Source: JAIVGV01 sp031425275
GTDB taxonomy: Bacteria > Acidobacteriota > Blastocatellia > Pyrinomonadales > Pyrinomonadaceae
Direction of reading: 5' to 3'
Assembly (NCBI GenBank): GCA_031425275.1
Contig: JANPJA010000140.1
Location: forward strand, 1-18,306
Length of the DNA stretch: 18,306 nt
The notes beneath the pieces are model-generated. The model worked only from the letters and a program-made list of their open reading frames with translations. It did no database searches and was not told where the DNA came from. Positions 1-6,468 of this stretch are shown here, one piece after another (the first letter of the stretch is position 1; each line of letters opens with the position of its first letter). The position numbers and the translations under genes are program-made.

Positions 1-14
1 TTCTTTCAGGTTTA

Positions 15-108
15 TTCACCGCCGAGACGCAGAGAACGCAAAGGGGGCGCAGAGGAAGACAACTTCTTCTCTGCGCCCCCTCTGCGTTCTCTGCGTCTCG
101 GCGGTGAA
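15..108. repeat. Near-perfect inverted repeat (long hairpin) after cutA
   Basis: Bases 15-54 pair with 69-108 with one mismatch in 40 (position 41 region), leaving a short loop near 55-68. The arms are made of repeated words of the type ACGCAGAGA / ACGCAAAGG / GCGCAGAGG, so the arm itself is internally repetitive with a spacing of about 9 to 11. It starts 12 bases after the cutA stop codon. A T6 run follows the stem on the plus strand (111-116), so it could terminate transcription coming from the left. The minus-strand side has no clear T-run. The word family resembles intergenic repeats I recall from many unrelated bacterial genomes. Confidence 0.85.
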
Positions 109-120
109 CCTTTTTTGCAG

Positions 121-474
121 TCAGTCGCCGCTCGGTTTCCCGGCTGAGACGTTGCTGACGAGCCATTCGAGGTAAGGCCCGGAGACGGCGGCGACGGGCA
201 GCGCGATGATCTCCGGCGTCTCGTAGCTGTGCAGGGCGCGCACCTCGCGCGCGAGCGCGGGGAAGCGGGCGGCAGTCGTCTTCGCGATCAGCAGCACTTC
301 AGACTCGCGCCGCACTTCTCCCTCCCAGCGGTACACCGACTCAATCTCGGGAAGTATCTGCACGCAGGCCGCGAGCCGCGAGCCGACCATCATCTCGGCC
401 AGCCGCCCCGCCTCTTCACCGTTCGACGCCGTCAACAGCACCACGACGACTGCGGCCTCGCCCTCTTCAGGCAT
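121..474 (-). CDS. cutA: Divalent-cation tolerance protein CutA
   Basis: The 117-residue product matches the length and whole-domain pattern of CutA1, a small trimeric ferredoxin-like protein linked to divalent-metal (copper) tolerance. Its biochemical role is still unsettled. Visible signatures are an N-terminal hydrophobic strand (residues 8-15), the segment around RLAACVQILPEIESVYRWEG (33-52), and the family hallmark HSYETPEI (82-89), where E. coli CutA has a similar H-Y-TPE motif. Start is ATG at 474, preceded by GGAGG at about nine bases. It lies 31 bases after the zinc-ribbon gene, so the two are probably cotranscribed. It is followed at once by the long hairpin at 15-108. The gene is intact with no oddities; the family call is secure and the cellular role less so. 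Confidence 0.93.
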   Translation of the reverse strand: MPEEGEAAVVVVLLTASNGEEAGRLAEMMVGSRLAACVQILPEIESVYRWEGEVRRESEVLLIAKTTAARFPALAREVRALHSYETPEIIALPVAAVSGPYLEWLVSNVSAGKPSGD

Positions 475-505
475 CGCGCGAAACCTCCGCGACTTGCGTC
501 ACCGA

Positions 506-937
506 TTACTTCCCGTCGAGCGCGTCTTCGGTGTCGGTGTCGTCGTCGTCGTTGTCCCCGCGCCCCTTGTCCTCGGCGATGGTCGTCCCCGTCAGCGGGG
601 TCGTGTCGCTGCCGAAGAACGATTGATAAATCTCCAGCGCGCGGTCGTAGTCGCGCTCGTCAACGAGGACGGCGGCCCCGGGCGCGCTGGTCGAGAGCAG
701 CGGCGAGAACATGTCGGAGCCGCCCGACTGGACGGCGGTGCGCACGTTGTTCTGCCGCAGGATGTCGTAGATCATCTCGGCCTCGGCCGGCGACCCGACG
801 GTGTGCAGCGGCACGAACCGCGCCTCGCTCAGGTCGTGCGAAGTCTCCGGCGACAGACTCGCGACCAGCTCCGCGTCGTGTTCCGGGCAGCGCGTGATGC
901 CCTCCTCGTACTCCGACTCGCAGACGGGACAGAACAT
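506..937 (-). CDS. Zinc-ribbon DUF2007-type putative signal-transducing protein
   Basis: A 143-residue protein opens with a metal-binding ribbon: C3-x2-C6, then C17-x2-H20. A DUF2007-like domain follows (about residues 40-112), with the typical start in which a segment-switching helix reads SPAEAEMIYDILRQNNV, and a later strand AVLVDERDYDRA. The tail is very acidic (a run of Asp/Glu at the end). DUF2007 proteins are annotated as putative signal transducers without a known ligand. I chose ATG at 937 rather than the TTG at 952 because GGGGGGA lies five bases upstream of the ATG and the ribbon begins directly with MFCPVC. It probably shares a transcript with cutA. The domain call is fairly confident and the function is unknown. 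Confidence 0.8.
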   Translation of the reverse strand: MFCPVCESEYEEGITRCPEHDAELVASLSPETSHDLSEARFVPLHTVGSPAEAEMIYDILRQNNVRTAVQSGGSDMFSPLLSTSAPGAAVLVDERDYDRALEIYQSFFGSDTTPLTGTTIAEDKGRGDNDDDDTDTEDALDGK

Positions 938-950
938 AACTTCCCCCCAC

Positions 951-1033
951 AAAGGTTAAATGTTTAAGGTCTCAGGTTGCGGGCTAGTCTAAGACTTCAA
1001 CGCCCGAAACTCCAAACCTTAAACCTTAAACTC
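951..1033. repeat. Heptamer-periodic inverted repeat, GTTTAAG word
   Basis: On the minus strand the right arm (1001-1032) reads as successive 7-base units GTTTAAG, GTTTAAG, GTTTGGA, GTTTCGG. The left arm (about 952-983) carries the matching but degenerate inverse copy, including GTTTAAGGT at 962-970 against ACCTTAAAC at 1016-1024 and again at 1023-1031. The loop holds a small palindrome AGTCT-A-AGACT (985-995). It lies about 20 bases after the kinase stop codon, in the gap before the zinc-ribbon gene, whose ribosome-binding site borders the left arm. Confidence 0.75.
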
Positions 1034-1051
1034 GGCGACCCCCGCCCCGGC

Positions 1052-1993
1052 TTATTCCGCCGCCCGCGCCGCGCGCTCGAAGGGAATCTCCTCGAAGTGA
1101 GTCATGCGCTTGAAGGCGCGGAACCGCTCGTTGATCTCGGCGTGCGTGAGCCGGTGGACGCGCTCCGTCCCGAACTCCTCGACGTTGAAGGAGGCCATCA
1201 CGGAGCCGAAGATCATGGCGCGGCGCATCGCGGCCTCGTCGATCTCGTCGTGGCTGGCAAGATAACCCATGAAGCCCCCGGCGAACGTGTCGCCCGCGCC
1301 GGTCGGGTCGTAGACGGATTCGAGCGGGTAGGCCGGGATGGCGAAGTAGGAATCGCGCGTGAAGAGGGCCGCGCCGTACTCGCCCCGCTTGATGACGAGG
1401 GCGCGCGGCCCCGCGTCGAGAATCTTACGGGCCGCGCGGTGCAAATTCGGCTCGCCGGTGAGTTGGCGCGCTTCGGCGTCGTTGATGATCACGACGTGGA
1501 CGCGGCGCACCGCTTCCCAAACCTGCTCGGGCACGGTGTCGATCCAGTAGTTCATCGTGTCGAGCGCGACCAGTTGCGCGCCGGCGATCTGCTCGCGCAC
1601 CTCAACCTGCAAGGCGGGCTGAATGTTGCCGAGGAAGACGAGCCGCGACCCCTTCGACGTTTCGGAGAGCTTGGGCTTAAAGTCGGCGAAGACGTTGAGC
1701 TGCGTGTCGAGCGTGTGCGCGGTGTTGAGATCAAAGTCGTAGCGGCCGCTCCAAAAGAAGGTGCGGCCCGCGGGGACGACTTCCAAATCGCCCGTATCGA
1801 TCTCGTGCCGGCGGAAGACGCTGAACTCATCAGCCCCGAAGTCGCCGCCGACCACGCCGACGACTCTCACGTCCGTGAAGAAGCTGGCCGCGAGTGAAAA
1901 GTGCGTGGCCGAACCGCCGAGCATCCGCTCGCGCTTGCCGAAAGGGGTCTCCACCGCGTCGAACGCGACCGAGCCGACAACTAACAGAGACAC
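1052..1993 (-). CDS. PfkB-family sugar/nucleoside kinase
   Basis: The 313-residue product is a ribokinase-fold (PfkB) kinase of usual length, expected to transfer ATP phosphate to a sugar or nucleoside hydroxyl in the cytoplasm. It shows the N-terminal VVGSVAFD strand, the glycine pair GGSATHFS (26-33), the NDAEARQLTGE segment (171-181), KRGEYGA (202-208) and the catalytic anion-hole motif DPTGAGDTF (229-237) with D235 as base. GTG at 1993 is the start: AGGAGAA sits eight bases upstream, and a longer reading frame would translate through the repeat at 2039-2179, giving a nonsense leader. Substrate cannot be read from sequence. Nearby mtnP hints at nucleoside or ribose salvage, which is only inference. 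Confidence 0.85.
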   Translation of the reverse strand: MSLLVVGSVAFDAVETPFGKRERMLGGSATHFSLAASFFTDVRVVGVVGGDFGADEFSVFRRHEIDTGDLEVVPAGRTFFWSGRYDFDLNTAHTLDTQLNVFADFKPKLSETSKGSRLVFLGNIQPALQVEVREQIAGAQLVALDTMNYWIDTVPEQVWEAVRRVHVVIINDAEARQLTGEPNLHRAARKILDAGPRALVIKRGEYGAALFTRDSYFAIPAYPLESVYDPTGAGDTFAGGFMGYLASHDEIDEAAMRRAMIFGSVMASFNVEEFGTERVHRLTHAEINERFRAFKRMTHFEEIPFERAARAAE

Positions 1994-2038
1994 TGGGTTG
2001 ATTCTCCTGTGGGTGGAAATGTTGGGCGAAGATTGTAA

Positions 2039-2179
2039 GTGGTCAGTTGTCAGTGGTCGGTGGTCGGTTGTTCGTGGGCTGGAAGCGACGTGATGGAGTT
2101 CATCATGCGAGCCTCTCAAACACTCAATACGACTGACCACTGACCACTGACCACTGACCACTGACCACTGACCACTGAC
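2039..2179. repeat. Heptamer inverted repeat, GTCAGTG / ACTGACC word
   Basis: The right arm contains six exact tandem copies of ACTGACC (starting 2132, 2139, 2146, 2153, 2160, 2167) plus a partial seventh ending at 2179. The left arm has the inverse orientation with degenerate units GTCAGTT (2042), GTCAGTG (2049), GTCGGTG (2056), GTCGGTT (2063), GTTCGTG (2070). The unique loop is about 50 bases. The element begins three bases past the stop of the upstream TPR-like gene and fills most of the 189-base gap before the kinase. The exact arm could slip and vary in copy number. Confidence 0.9.
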
Positions 2180-2182
2180 GGG

Positions 2183-2662
2183 CTACTGTTTGCTCACGGT
2201 CTTCGAGATCACGCCGCCGAGAGTTTGCAGCTCCCTGTCCGCCTCTTTGCGGAACGTGCTGTCGGGGTGATCGTTGACGAGTTGCGAGAGGTAGATGCGC
2301 GCCTCGTCGCGGTGCAGCTCCGGCTTGAGCGTGGGCGGCTGGCTGCCCTCCTTGCGCGACAGGCGCAGGTGGCTCATGCCGGCGATGTAGAGCGCCTCAT
2401 CAATCCCCGTAAAGTTCGGGTTGCCCGCGATGATCTCCTCGGCGCGCATGACGGCGGCGCGGTAAGCCTTCTTCAACTTGAAGTAGTGCTGGGCCACCTT
2501 CAGATTCTTCTTCGAGTCGGTTTCCAGCAAAGGGTCGCGCAGGACGGAAGGGTCGGGCTCGACGCGCGAGCCGGTCTTCCCCTTCTGCTGCTCCTGCGCC
2601 CGCGCCGCGCCGCACAAGACCGCGAAGGCCAAACCGAGGGTTAGCAATAAAGACTTTTTCAT
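2183..2662 (-). CDS. Small exported TPR-like (BamD/tetratricopeptide-type) protein
   Basis: A 159-residue protein with a clear signal peptide: MKK, a hydrophobic core (residues 4-17), then ARA before Q23, fitting signal peptidase I. A Cys occurs at 17 (AVLC), but leucine just before it does not suit a lipobox, so a lipoprotein is less likely. The mature part has helical pairs: KKNLKVAQHYFKLKKAYRAA (about 51-70), then DEALYIAGMSHLRL and ARIYLSQLVNDHPDSTFRKEAD. This resembles the TPR repeats of BamD/YbgF-like outer-membrane assembly factors, but it is shorter than BamD (about 240 residues). Start ATG at 2662 has AGAGGTG four bases upstream. The role is unproven; export and a TPR-like fold are the supported statements. 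Confidence 0.72.
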   Translation of the reverse strand: MKKSLLLTLGLAFAVLCGAARAQEQQKGKTGSRVEPDPSVLRDPLLETDSKKNLKVAQHYFKLKKAYRAAVMRAEEIIAGNPNFTGIDEALYIAGMSHLRLSRKEGSQPPTLKPELHRDEARIYLSQLVNDHPDSTFRKEADRELQTLGGVISKTVSKQ

Positions 2663-2682
2663 AACACACCTCTTTGAGAAAT

Positions 2683-2781
2683 CGTGACAAGTGAACCGTG
2701 ACAGGTAGCAAAGGCGGAACTGATTTTACTTGTCACCCGTCACCTGTCACGGTTGACGGCTTTTATCCGTCACGGTTGACC
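2683..2781. repeat. Heptamer inverted repeat, GTGACAG word, running into mtnP stop
   Basis: Left arm 2684-2706 has units GTGACAA, GTGAACC, GTGACAG. The right arm 2728-2759 carries the inverse, read on the minus strand as GTCAACC, GTGACAG, GTGACGG, GTGACAA. A 13-base perfect core pairs 2694-2706 with 2742-2754. A direct extra copy of GTCACGGTTGAC lies at 2769-2780 (first copy 2746-2757). This extra copy forms the last codons and TGA stop of mtnP, so the repeat has altered or defines the gene's 3' end. Confidence 0.85.
2723..2750 (-). promoter_or_regulatory. Candidate sigma-70 promoter inside the repeat
   Basis: On the minus strand GTGACA (2745-2750) and TAAAAT (2723-2728) are separated by 16 bases, close to the TTGACA/TATAAT consensus, and point at the exported TPR-like gene starting at 2662. 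The -35-like box is one of the repeat's own heptamers. This is pattern matching by eye only. Confidence 0.35.
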
Positions 2782-3645
2782 GTACTTTTTGATGATCGCT
2801 TCCAGCTTCCGCGTTGTCGCCTCGGGCCAAAGATCGGGGGCCGTGAAGATGGCGTTCTTGAGGGCCGAACCGCAGCCGCAGCCGCGCGGCCGGCCCGACA
2901 ACTCGCGCACGGCCTCGCGCATGACGACTTGCGCGTTGCGCACGTTTTTGTTGAGGTACTCGATGACCTGCTCGACCGAGACGGCGTCGTGGCCCTCGTG
3001 CCAGCAGTCGTAGTCGGTGACGAGGGCGAGCGTCGAGTAGCAGATTTCGGCCTCGCGCGCGAGCTTCGCCTCCTGCAAGTTCGTCATCCCGATAATGTCC
3101 ATGCCCCACTGGCGATAGACCTGCGACTCGGCCTTCGTCGAAAACGCCGGCCCCTCCATGCACAGGTACGTCCCGCCGCGGTGGACTTTGACCTCGGCCG
3201 CGCCGCAGGCCCGCTCCAACACGTCGCCGAGTTCTTCGCAGACCGGCTGGGCGAAGGTGACGTGCGCGACGATGCCTTCGCCGAAGAAGGTGGATTCGCG
3301 GGCGCGCGCGCGCGTGCGGTCGAAGAACTGGCCGGGGATGACGATGTCGAGCGGCGCGTACTGTTCCTGCAAAGAGCCGACGGCCGAGGCCGAAAGAATG
3401 CGCTCGACGCCGAGCAACTTCATCGCGTAGATGTTCGCGCGAAACGGCAACTCGGTCGGCAGCAACTTGTGCCCGCGGCCGTGGCGCGGGAGGAACGCGA
3501 CCCGCACGCCTTCGAGCGTCCCCGTGATCAGCGAGTCCGAAGGCTTGCCGAACGGGGTGTCAACCTCGATCTCTTCCACGTCTTTCAATTCGGGCATCTG
3601 GTAGAGGCCGCTGCCGCCGATGATGCCGATCTGTGCCGTTGTCAT
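2770..3645 (-). CDS. mtnP: S-methyl-5'-thioadenosine phosphorylase
   Basis: The 291-residue protein belongs to the MTAP/PNP-2 family. It cleaves 5'-methylthioadenosine (by-product of polyamine and related S-adenosylmethionine pathways) with phosphate into adenine and methylthioribose-1-phosphate. Motifs: IGIIGGSGLY (6-15, phosphate loop), VDTPFGKPSD (28-37), RHGRGH (54-59), MEGPAFSTKAES (163-174), GMTNLQEAKLA (186-196) and TDYDCW (210-215), the last matching the adenine-binding Asp region of human MTAP. A CGC motif near the C-terminus (256-258) recalls the CxC disulfide of thermophilic archaeal homologues. Start ATG at 3645 has only a weak Shine-Dalgarno. The final codons and stop lie inside a heptamer repeat. 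A specificity shift toward inosine-type substrates cannot be excluded, but TDYD favours MTA. Confidence 0.93.
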   Translation of the reverse strand: MTTAQIGIIGGSGLYQMPELKDVEEIEVDTPFGKPSDSLITGTLEGVRVAFLPRHGRGHKLLPTELPFRANIYAMKLLGVERILSASAVGSLQEQYAPLDIVIPGQFFDRTRARARESTFFGEGIVAHVTFAQPVCEELGDVLERACGAAEVKVHRGGTYLCMEGPAFSTKAESQVYRQWGMDIIGMTNLQEAKLAREAEICYSTLALVTDYDCWHEGHDAVSVEQVIEYLNKNVRNAQVVMREAVRELSGRPRGCGCGSALKNAIFTAPDLWPEATTRKLEAIIKKYGQP

Positions 3646-3675
3646 TTCGCCTGTCCCGCCTTCGCCAATGCTAAA

Positions 3676-3706
3676 TTTATAGTCACCGAACTTAATTGAA
3701 AATCAA
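3676..3706 (-). promoter_or_regulatory. Candidate promoter of mtnP
   Basis: In the 57-base AT-rich gap upstream of mtnP the minus strand has TATAAA (3676-3681), a good -10. TTGATT (3701-3706) is a possible -35, overlapping the stop codon of the MBL hydrolase gene. The spacer of 19 is long, so the -10 is more credible than the pair. Confidence 0.4.
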
Positions 3707-4560
3707 TCCCCGCCGGTCTCTTCGTAAGGCACGGCGCGGAGCCGTCCGCCGTCTTCGACGAGGCGGCAGAGCGGCGCGCCGGCGTCGTGGTAAAAAAGGC
3801 AGAGCCAGTTTTCGCGCGCCGCTTGCGGGAGCAACCGCCGCTTCGCTTCGAGCGTCTCGACGGGGTAGAGATCGTAACCCATGATCCACGCGAGGGGGAC
3901 GTGCGCGCGCGTCGGCACGAGATCGGCGAAGCCGTAGAGCGTGCGCCCGCCCGCGTCGAGCCGCCAAGTCTGCATCGTGCGCGAGTGGCCCGCCACCGTC
4001 TCCATCCGTAAGCCCGGCGCGGCCTCGTAATCGGCGGGCTTCAATTCGAGCTGGCCCGACTCCGCGAGCGGCCGCCAGTTGTCAGGCAGGTAGCTGGCGC
4101 GGTCGCGCTCGTGGGGCGACTCGGCGTGGTCGAACTCATCGCGCGAGATGAAATAACGCGCATTCGGGAAGGCCGGGACGGCGCGGCCCGTGGCGTGGTC
4201 GCGCGTGGTGTTGCCGCCCGCGTGGTCGAAGTGGAGGTGCGTGTTGACGACGATGGTGATCGCTTCCGGGCCGTACCCGGTCGCGGCCCGCACCGACTCG
4301 GCGAGCGGGAGCGCGCGGCTGATGCCGTATCTCGACTCCTGCTCCGGCGTCCACTTGTCGCCGTTGCCCGTCTCGATAATGATGCGCTCTTGTCCGGCTT
4401 CGACGAAGAGGCAGTTCGCATTCAGAGGGACGCGGTTCTGCTCGTCGGGTTGAAGCTCCCGCGACCAGAGCGAGCGCGGCACGACGCCGAACATCGCCCC
4501 GCCGTCCAGCCGGAACTGCGCGTCCGGCACGATCTCAACTCGGTAGTCGCCAAAAAGCAT
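3703..4560 (-). CDS. MBL-fold metallo-hydrolase
   Basis: A 285-residue metallo-beta-lactamase-fold hydrolase. The metal site is clear: THLHFDHAGG gives H108, H110, D112 and H113. GHS supplies H192, FADLVPT supplies D213, and FYHDAG gives H258. Together these form the complete dinuclear zinc set. The overall length and the N-terminal MFGVVPRSLW segment resemble the quorum-quenching lactonase / organophosphate-hydrolase-like branch, but the substrate is not readable. No signal peptide, so cytoplasmic. Start ATG at 4560 gives MLFGDYRVEIV. A longer frame from 4653 would translate through the heptamer repeat, and that repeat occupies the place where a ribosome-binding site should be, so no good one is seen. 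Confidence 0.85.
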   Translation of the reverse strand: MLFGDYRVEIVPDAQFRLDGGAMFGVVPRSLWSRELQPDEQNRVPLNANCLFVEAGQERIIIETGNGDKWTPEQESRYGISRALPLAESVRAATGYGPEAITIVVNTHLHFDHAGGNTTRDHATGRAVPAFPNARYFISRDEFDHAESPHERDRASYLPDNWRPLAESGQLELKPADYEAAPGLRMETVAGHSRTMQTWRLDAGGRTLYGFADLVPTRAHVPLAWIMGYDLYPVETLEAKRRLLPQAARENWLCLFYHDAGAPLCRLVEDGGRLRAVPYEETGGD

Positions 4561-4568
4561 GAGAGGCC

Positions 4569-4685
4569 GTCCGTCGTCAGTGGTCAGTTGTCCGTCGTCT
4601 TTAGCGAACCCGCGGCTTACCGGGAACGAACACTCAAACCGCGCGAGGGTCAAAACAACTGACCACGGACGACGGACAACTGACC
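4569..4685. repeat. Heptamer inverted repeat, GTCAGTT/GTCCGTC words
   Basis: An 18-base perfect inverted match pairs 4582-4599 with 4668-4685, with additional GTCAGTG units at 4576 and the matching inverse at 4655-4666. Loop about 68 bases. The words are the same family as at 2039-2179. It fills the gap between the zinc-ribbon PPIase stop (4690) and the MBL hydrolase start (4560), starting four bases after the stop and reaching close to the start codon of the next gene. Confidence 0.88.
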
Positions 4686-4689
4686 GCTT

Positions 4690-6318
4690 CTACTTCTTCC
4701 CGCCCTTTGAGTTCTTGGCCGCGGGTGACGCCGTGGGCGCGGGCTCAGGCATCTCCGGCAACGCTTCCTCTTCGCCGCCGCCGCCCGGCGGGGGGCCGAA
4801 CTGCGGCATCTGCGGCTGAGGCGGGAGGGGTGGGGCCACGACCTTGAAGTCCTCGGCCACCTGCACGCGCGTGCGCTTCGCGATCTCGTCGATGAACTTC
4901 TCGCGCTTCTCGCGCTCGACCGCCTGCTTGGCCGCGTCGCGCGGGCTGGGCGGCGGCGCCATCGGGTTCGCCGGGGCCGCGCCGTCCGACTTGACGAGGA
5001 TGTGGCGCACTTTCACTTCGTCGATCTCCGCGCCCTTGTCGTCCTTGCCCTTGCGCTTCTCATCGACCTTGATGATGTGGTAGCCGAAGGGCGTCTCGAC
5101 CAGATCGCTGACCTGCCCGGGCTGGAGCGAGAAGGCCGCCTCCTCGAAGGGCTTGACCCAGTCGCCGCGCTTGCCCCAGCCGAGGTCGCCGCCCTTGTCT
5201 TTCGTCCCGTCAGAGCCGAACTGTTTCGCCAGCTCGCCGAAGTCTTCGCCGGCGCGGACGCGCTTTAAGACATCCTCGGCCTTCGACTTCGACTTCGCGA
5301 CATAGGCTTCGATCTCTTGATCGCTCGCCTTCGTCCTGTCTTCGATCTGCTGCTTGTTGGCGAGCGCGTACTTCTGCGCGAGGAGCTGCGACTCCTGCAC
5401 CTGCATCATCAACTGCGTGCCGCGCTCCTTGTCGAACCCGGCCGCTTTGGCCTTACGCGAGATCACTTCGGCCTGCACCCAATCCTCTTTGAGCCGGCCC
5501 TTCTGTTCTTCCGGGATGCCGCCGGCGGCCGCGGGCATCAACTCCTGCACGTCCTTGAGGAACAGCTCGAAGTTCTGCTCCTGCCCGGCTTCCTTGAGCA
5601 CGGCGTCGAGTTCTTCCTTGGACGCGAGCTTGTCGGCCGCCGTGCCCGCCTCTTCCTGCTTCTTGGCGTACAACTGCGAGAGGACGAACTTGCGCATCGC
5701 CTCGATCTGGCGTTTGACCTCCGGCTTGTCGGCGATGCCCGTGGCGCGCGCCTCCTGCGCCAGCGCGAACAGCTCGCGGAGACTCTTGGCGATGTCCTTG
5801 CGCTGCTCCTCGTTGCTGGCGATCATCGAGAGCTGCTGCGGCGGAACCATCGTCTTGACGATCTCGGCGAGGTCGTCCGAGGTCAGCGTGACGCCGCGCG
5901 AGCGCCGCGACTGCACCTGCCAGAAGATGAGCGCGAGCGCGGCGGCCACGGCGATGCCGACGGCGATCATGGCCTTCGTCGTCGAACCCATCCCGCCCCG
6001 GTTGGCGGCGGCGGCCGGCTTGTTCACGCGCCCCGCCTTCGCGGCCGGCGCGTCGTCGAGTGGTTTCGTGGCCGCGCCTGTCGCCGGCCGGGCGTGATCG
6101 TCCGAGTCGCCGGCCGCGGCGTCCGCGTCGGTGGCCGTGCCGCCGGCCTCATCGCTCGCGGGCGGGTTCACATCATCCGTCCCCCTCTCATCGAGCGGCC
6201 GCGTCTCGAACTCCGACCGTCCGGCCGCGACCTCGCCGCTCGCGACGGCCTCCCCGCACGAGGGGCAAACGGTGGAGTCGTCGGGTATCTGTGTTCCGCA
6301 ATGTTTGCAAGTGATCAT
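4690..6318 (-). CDS. Membrane-anchored zinc-ribbon parvulin-type PPIase
   Basis: A 542-residue protein with a four-Cys zinc ribbon (C4, C7, C18, C21), a low-complexity acidic/Ala linker (about 25-110), one transmembrane helix (about 116-136), then a long helical SurA/PrsA-like chaperone region (about 145-335) and a PpiC rotamase domain. The rotamase contains VRAGEDFGELA (354-364), GGDLGW (376-381), FEEAAFSLQPGQVS (391-404) and FGYHIIKV (411-418). The usual opening strand with RHILV is absent before this and instead appears afterwards (VRHILVKS, 437-444). A Pro/Gly/Lys-rich tail follows. Predicted topology is ribbon in the cytoplasm and chaperone/PPIase outside, isomerising prolyl bonds of exported proteins. 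Start ATG at 6318 has GGAGAT seven bases upstream. It is a paralogue of the next gene upstream. Confidence 0.88.
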   Translation of the reverse strand: MITCKHCGTQIPDDSTVCPSCGEAVASGEVAAGRSEFETRPLDERGTDDVNPPASDEAGGTATDADAAAGDSDDHARPATGAATKPLDDAPAAKAGRVNKPAAAANRGGMGSTTKAMIAVGIAVAAALALIFWQVQSRRSRGVTLTSDDLAEIVKTMVPPQQLSMIASNEEQRKDIAKSLRELFALAQEARATGIADKPEVKRQIEAMRKFVLSQLYAKKQEEAGTAADKLASKEELDAVLKEAGQEQNFELFLKDVQELMPAAAGGIPEEQKGRLKEDWVQAEVISRKAKAAGFDKERGTQLMMQVQESQLLAQKYALANKQQIEDRTKASDQEIEAYVAKSKSKAEDVLKRVRAGEDFGELAKQFGSDGTKDKGGDLGWGKRGDWVKPFEEAAFSLQPGQVSDLVETPFGYHIIKVDEKRKGKDDKGAEIDEVKVRHILVKSDGAAPANPMAPPPSPRDAAKQAVEREKREKFIDEIAKRTRVQVAEDFKVVAPPLPPQPQMPQFGPPPGGGGEEEALPEMPEPAPTASPAAKNSKGGKK

Positions 6319-6395
6319 TTTTTATCTCCGGTCAGTCCAGTTAGCGCGTTTCGATAACTCTACCTGTGACTGCGTGTGTGAAAAGTTCTCTCGAA

Positions 6396-6425
6396 CCGTC
6401 GCCCGCCGCGCGCTCCCGGCGACGG
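6396..6425. other. GC-rich hairpin in the 150-base gap between the two PPIase genes
   Basis: CCGTCGCC (6396-6403) pairs with GGCGACGG (6418-6425), an 8-base stem with a 14-base loop. On the minus strand a TTTT occurs only about 11 bases later, so it is at best a weak terminator for the upstream PPIase gene. The rest of 6319-6468 shows no repeat and no convincing promoter. Confidence 0.35.
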
Positions 6426-6468
6426 CCAGACTATATTTCGGACTCTCGTTGTTACCGTCGTTGCATCC

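Noticed and set aside
1994..2161. N-terminal extension of the PfkB kinase
   Set aside because: It reads through the heptamer repeat, and the GTG at 1993 has a strong AGGAG.
2039..2179. CRISPR array
   Set aside because: Repeat unit is only 7 bases with no spacers, and no cas genes are nearby.
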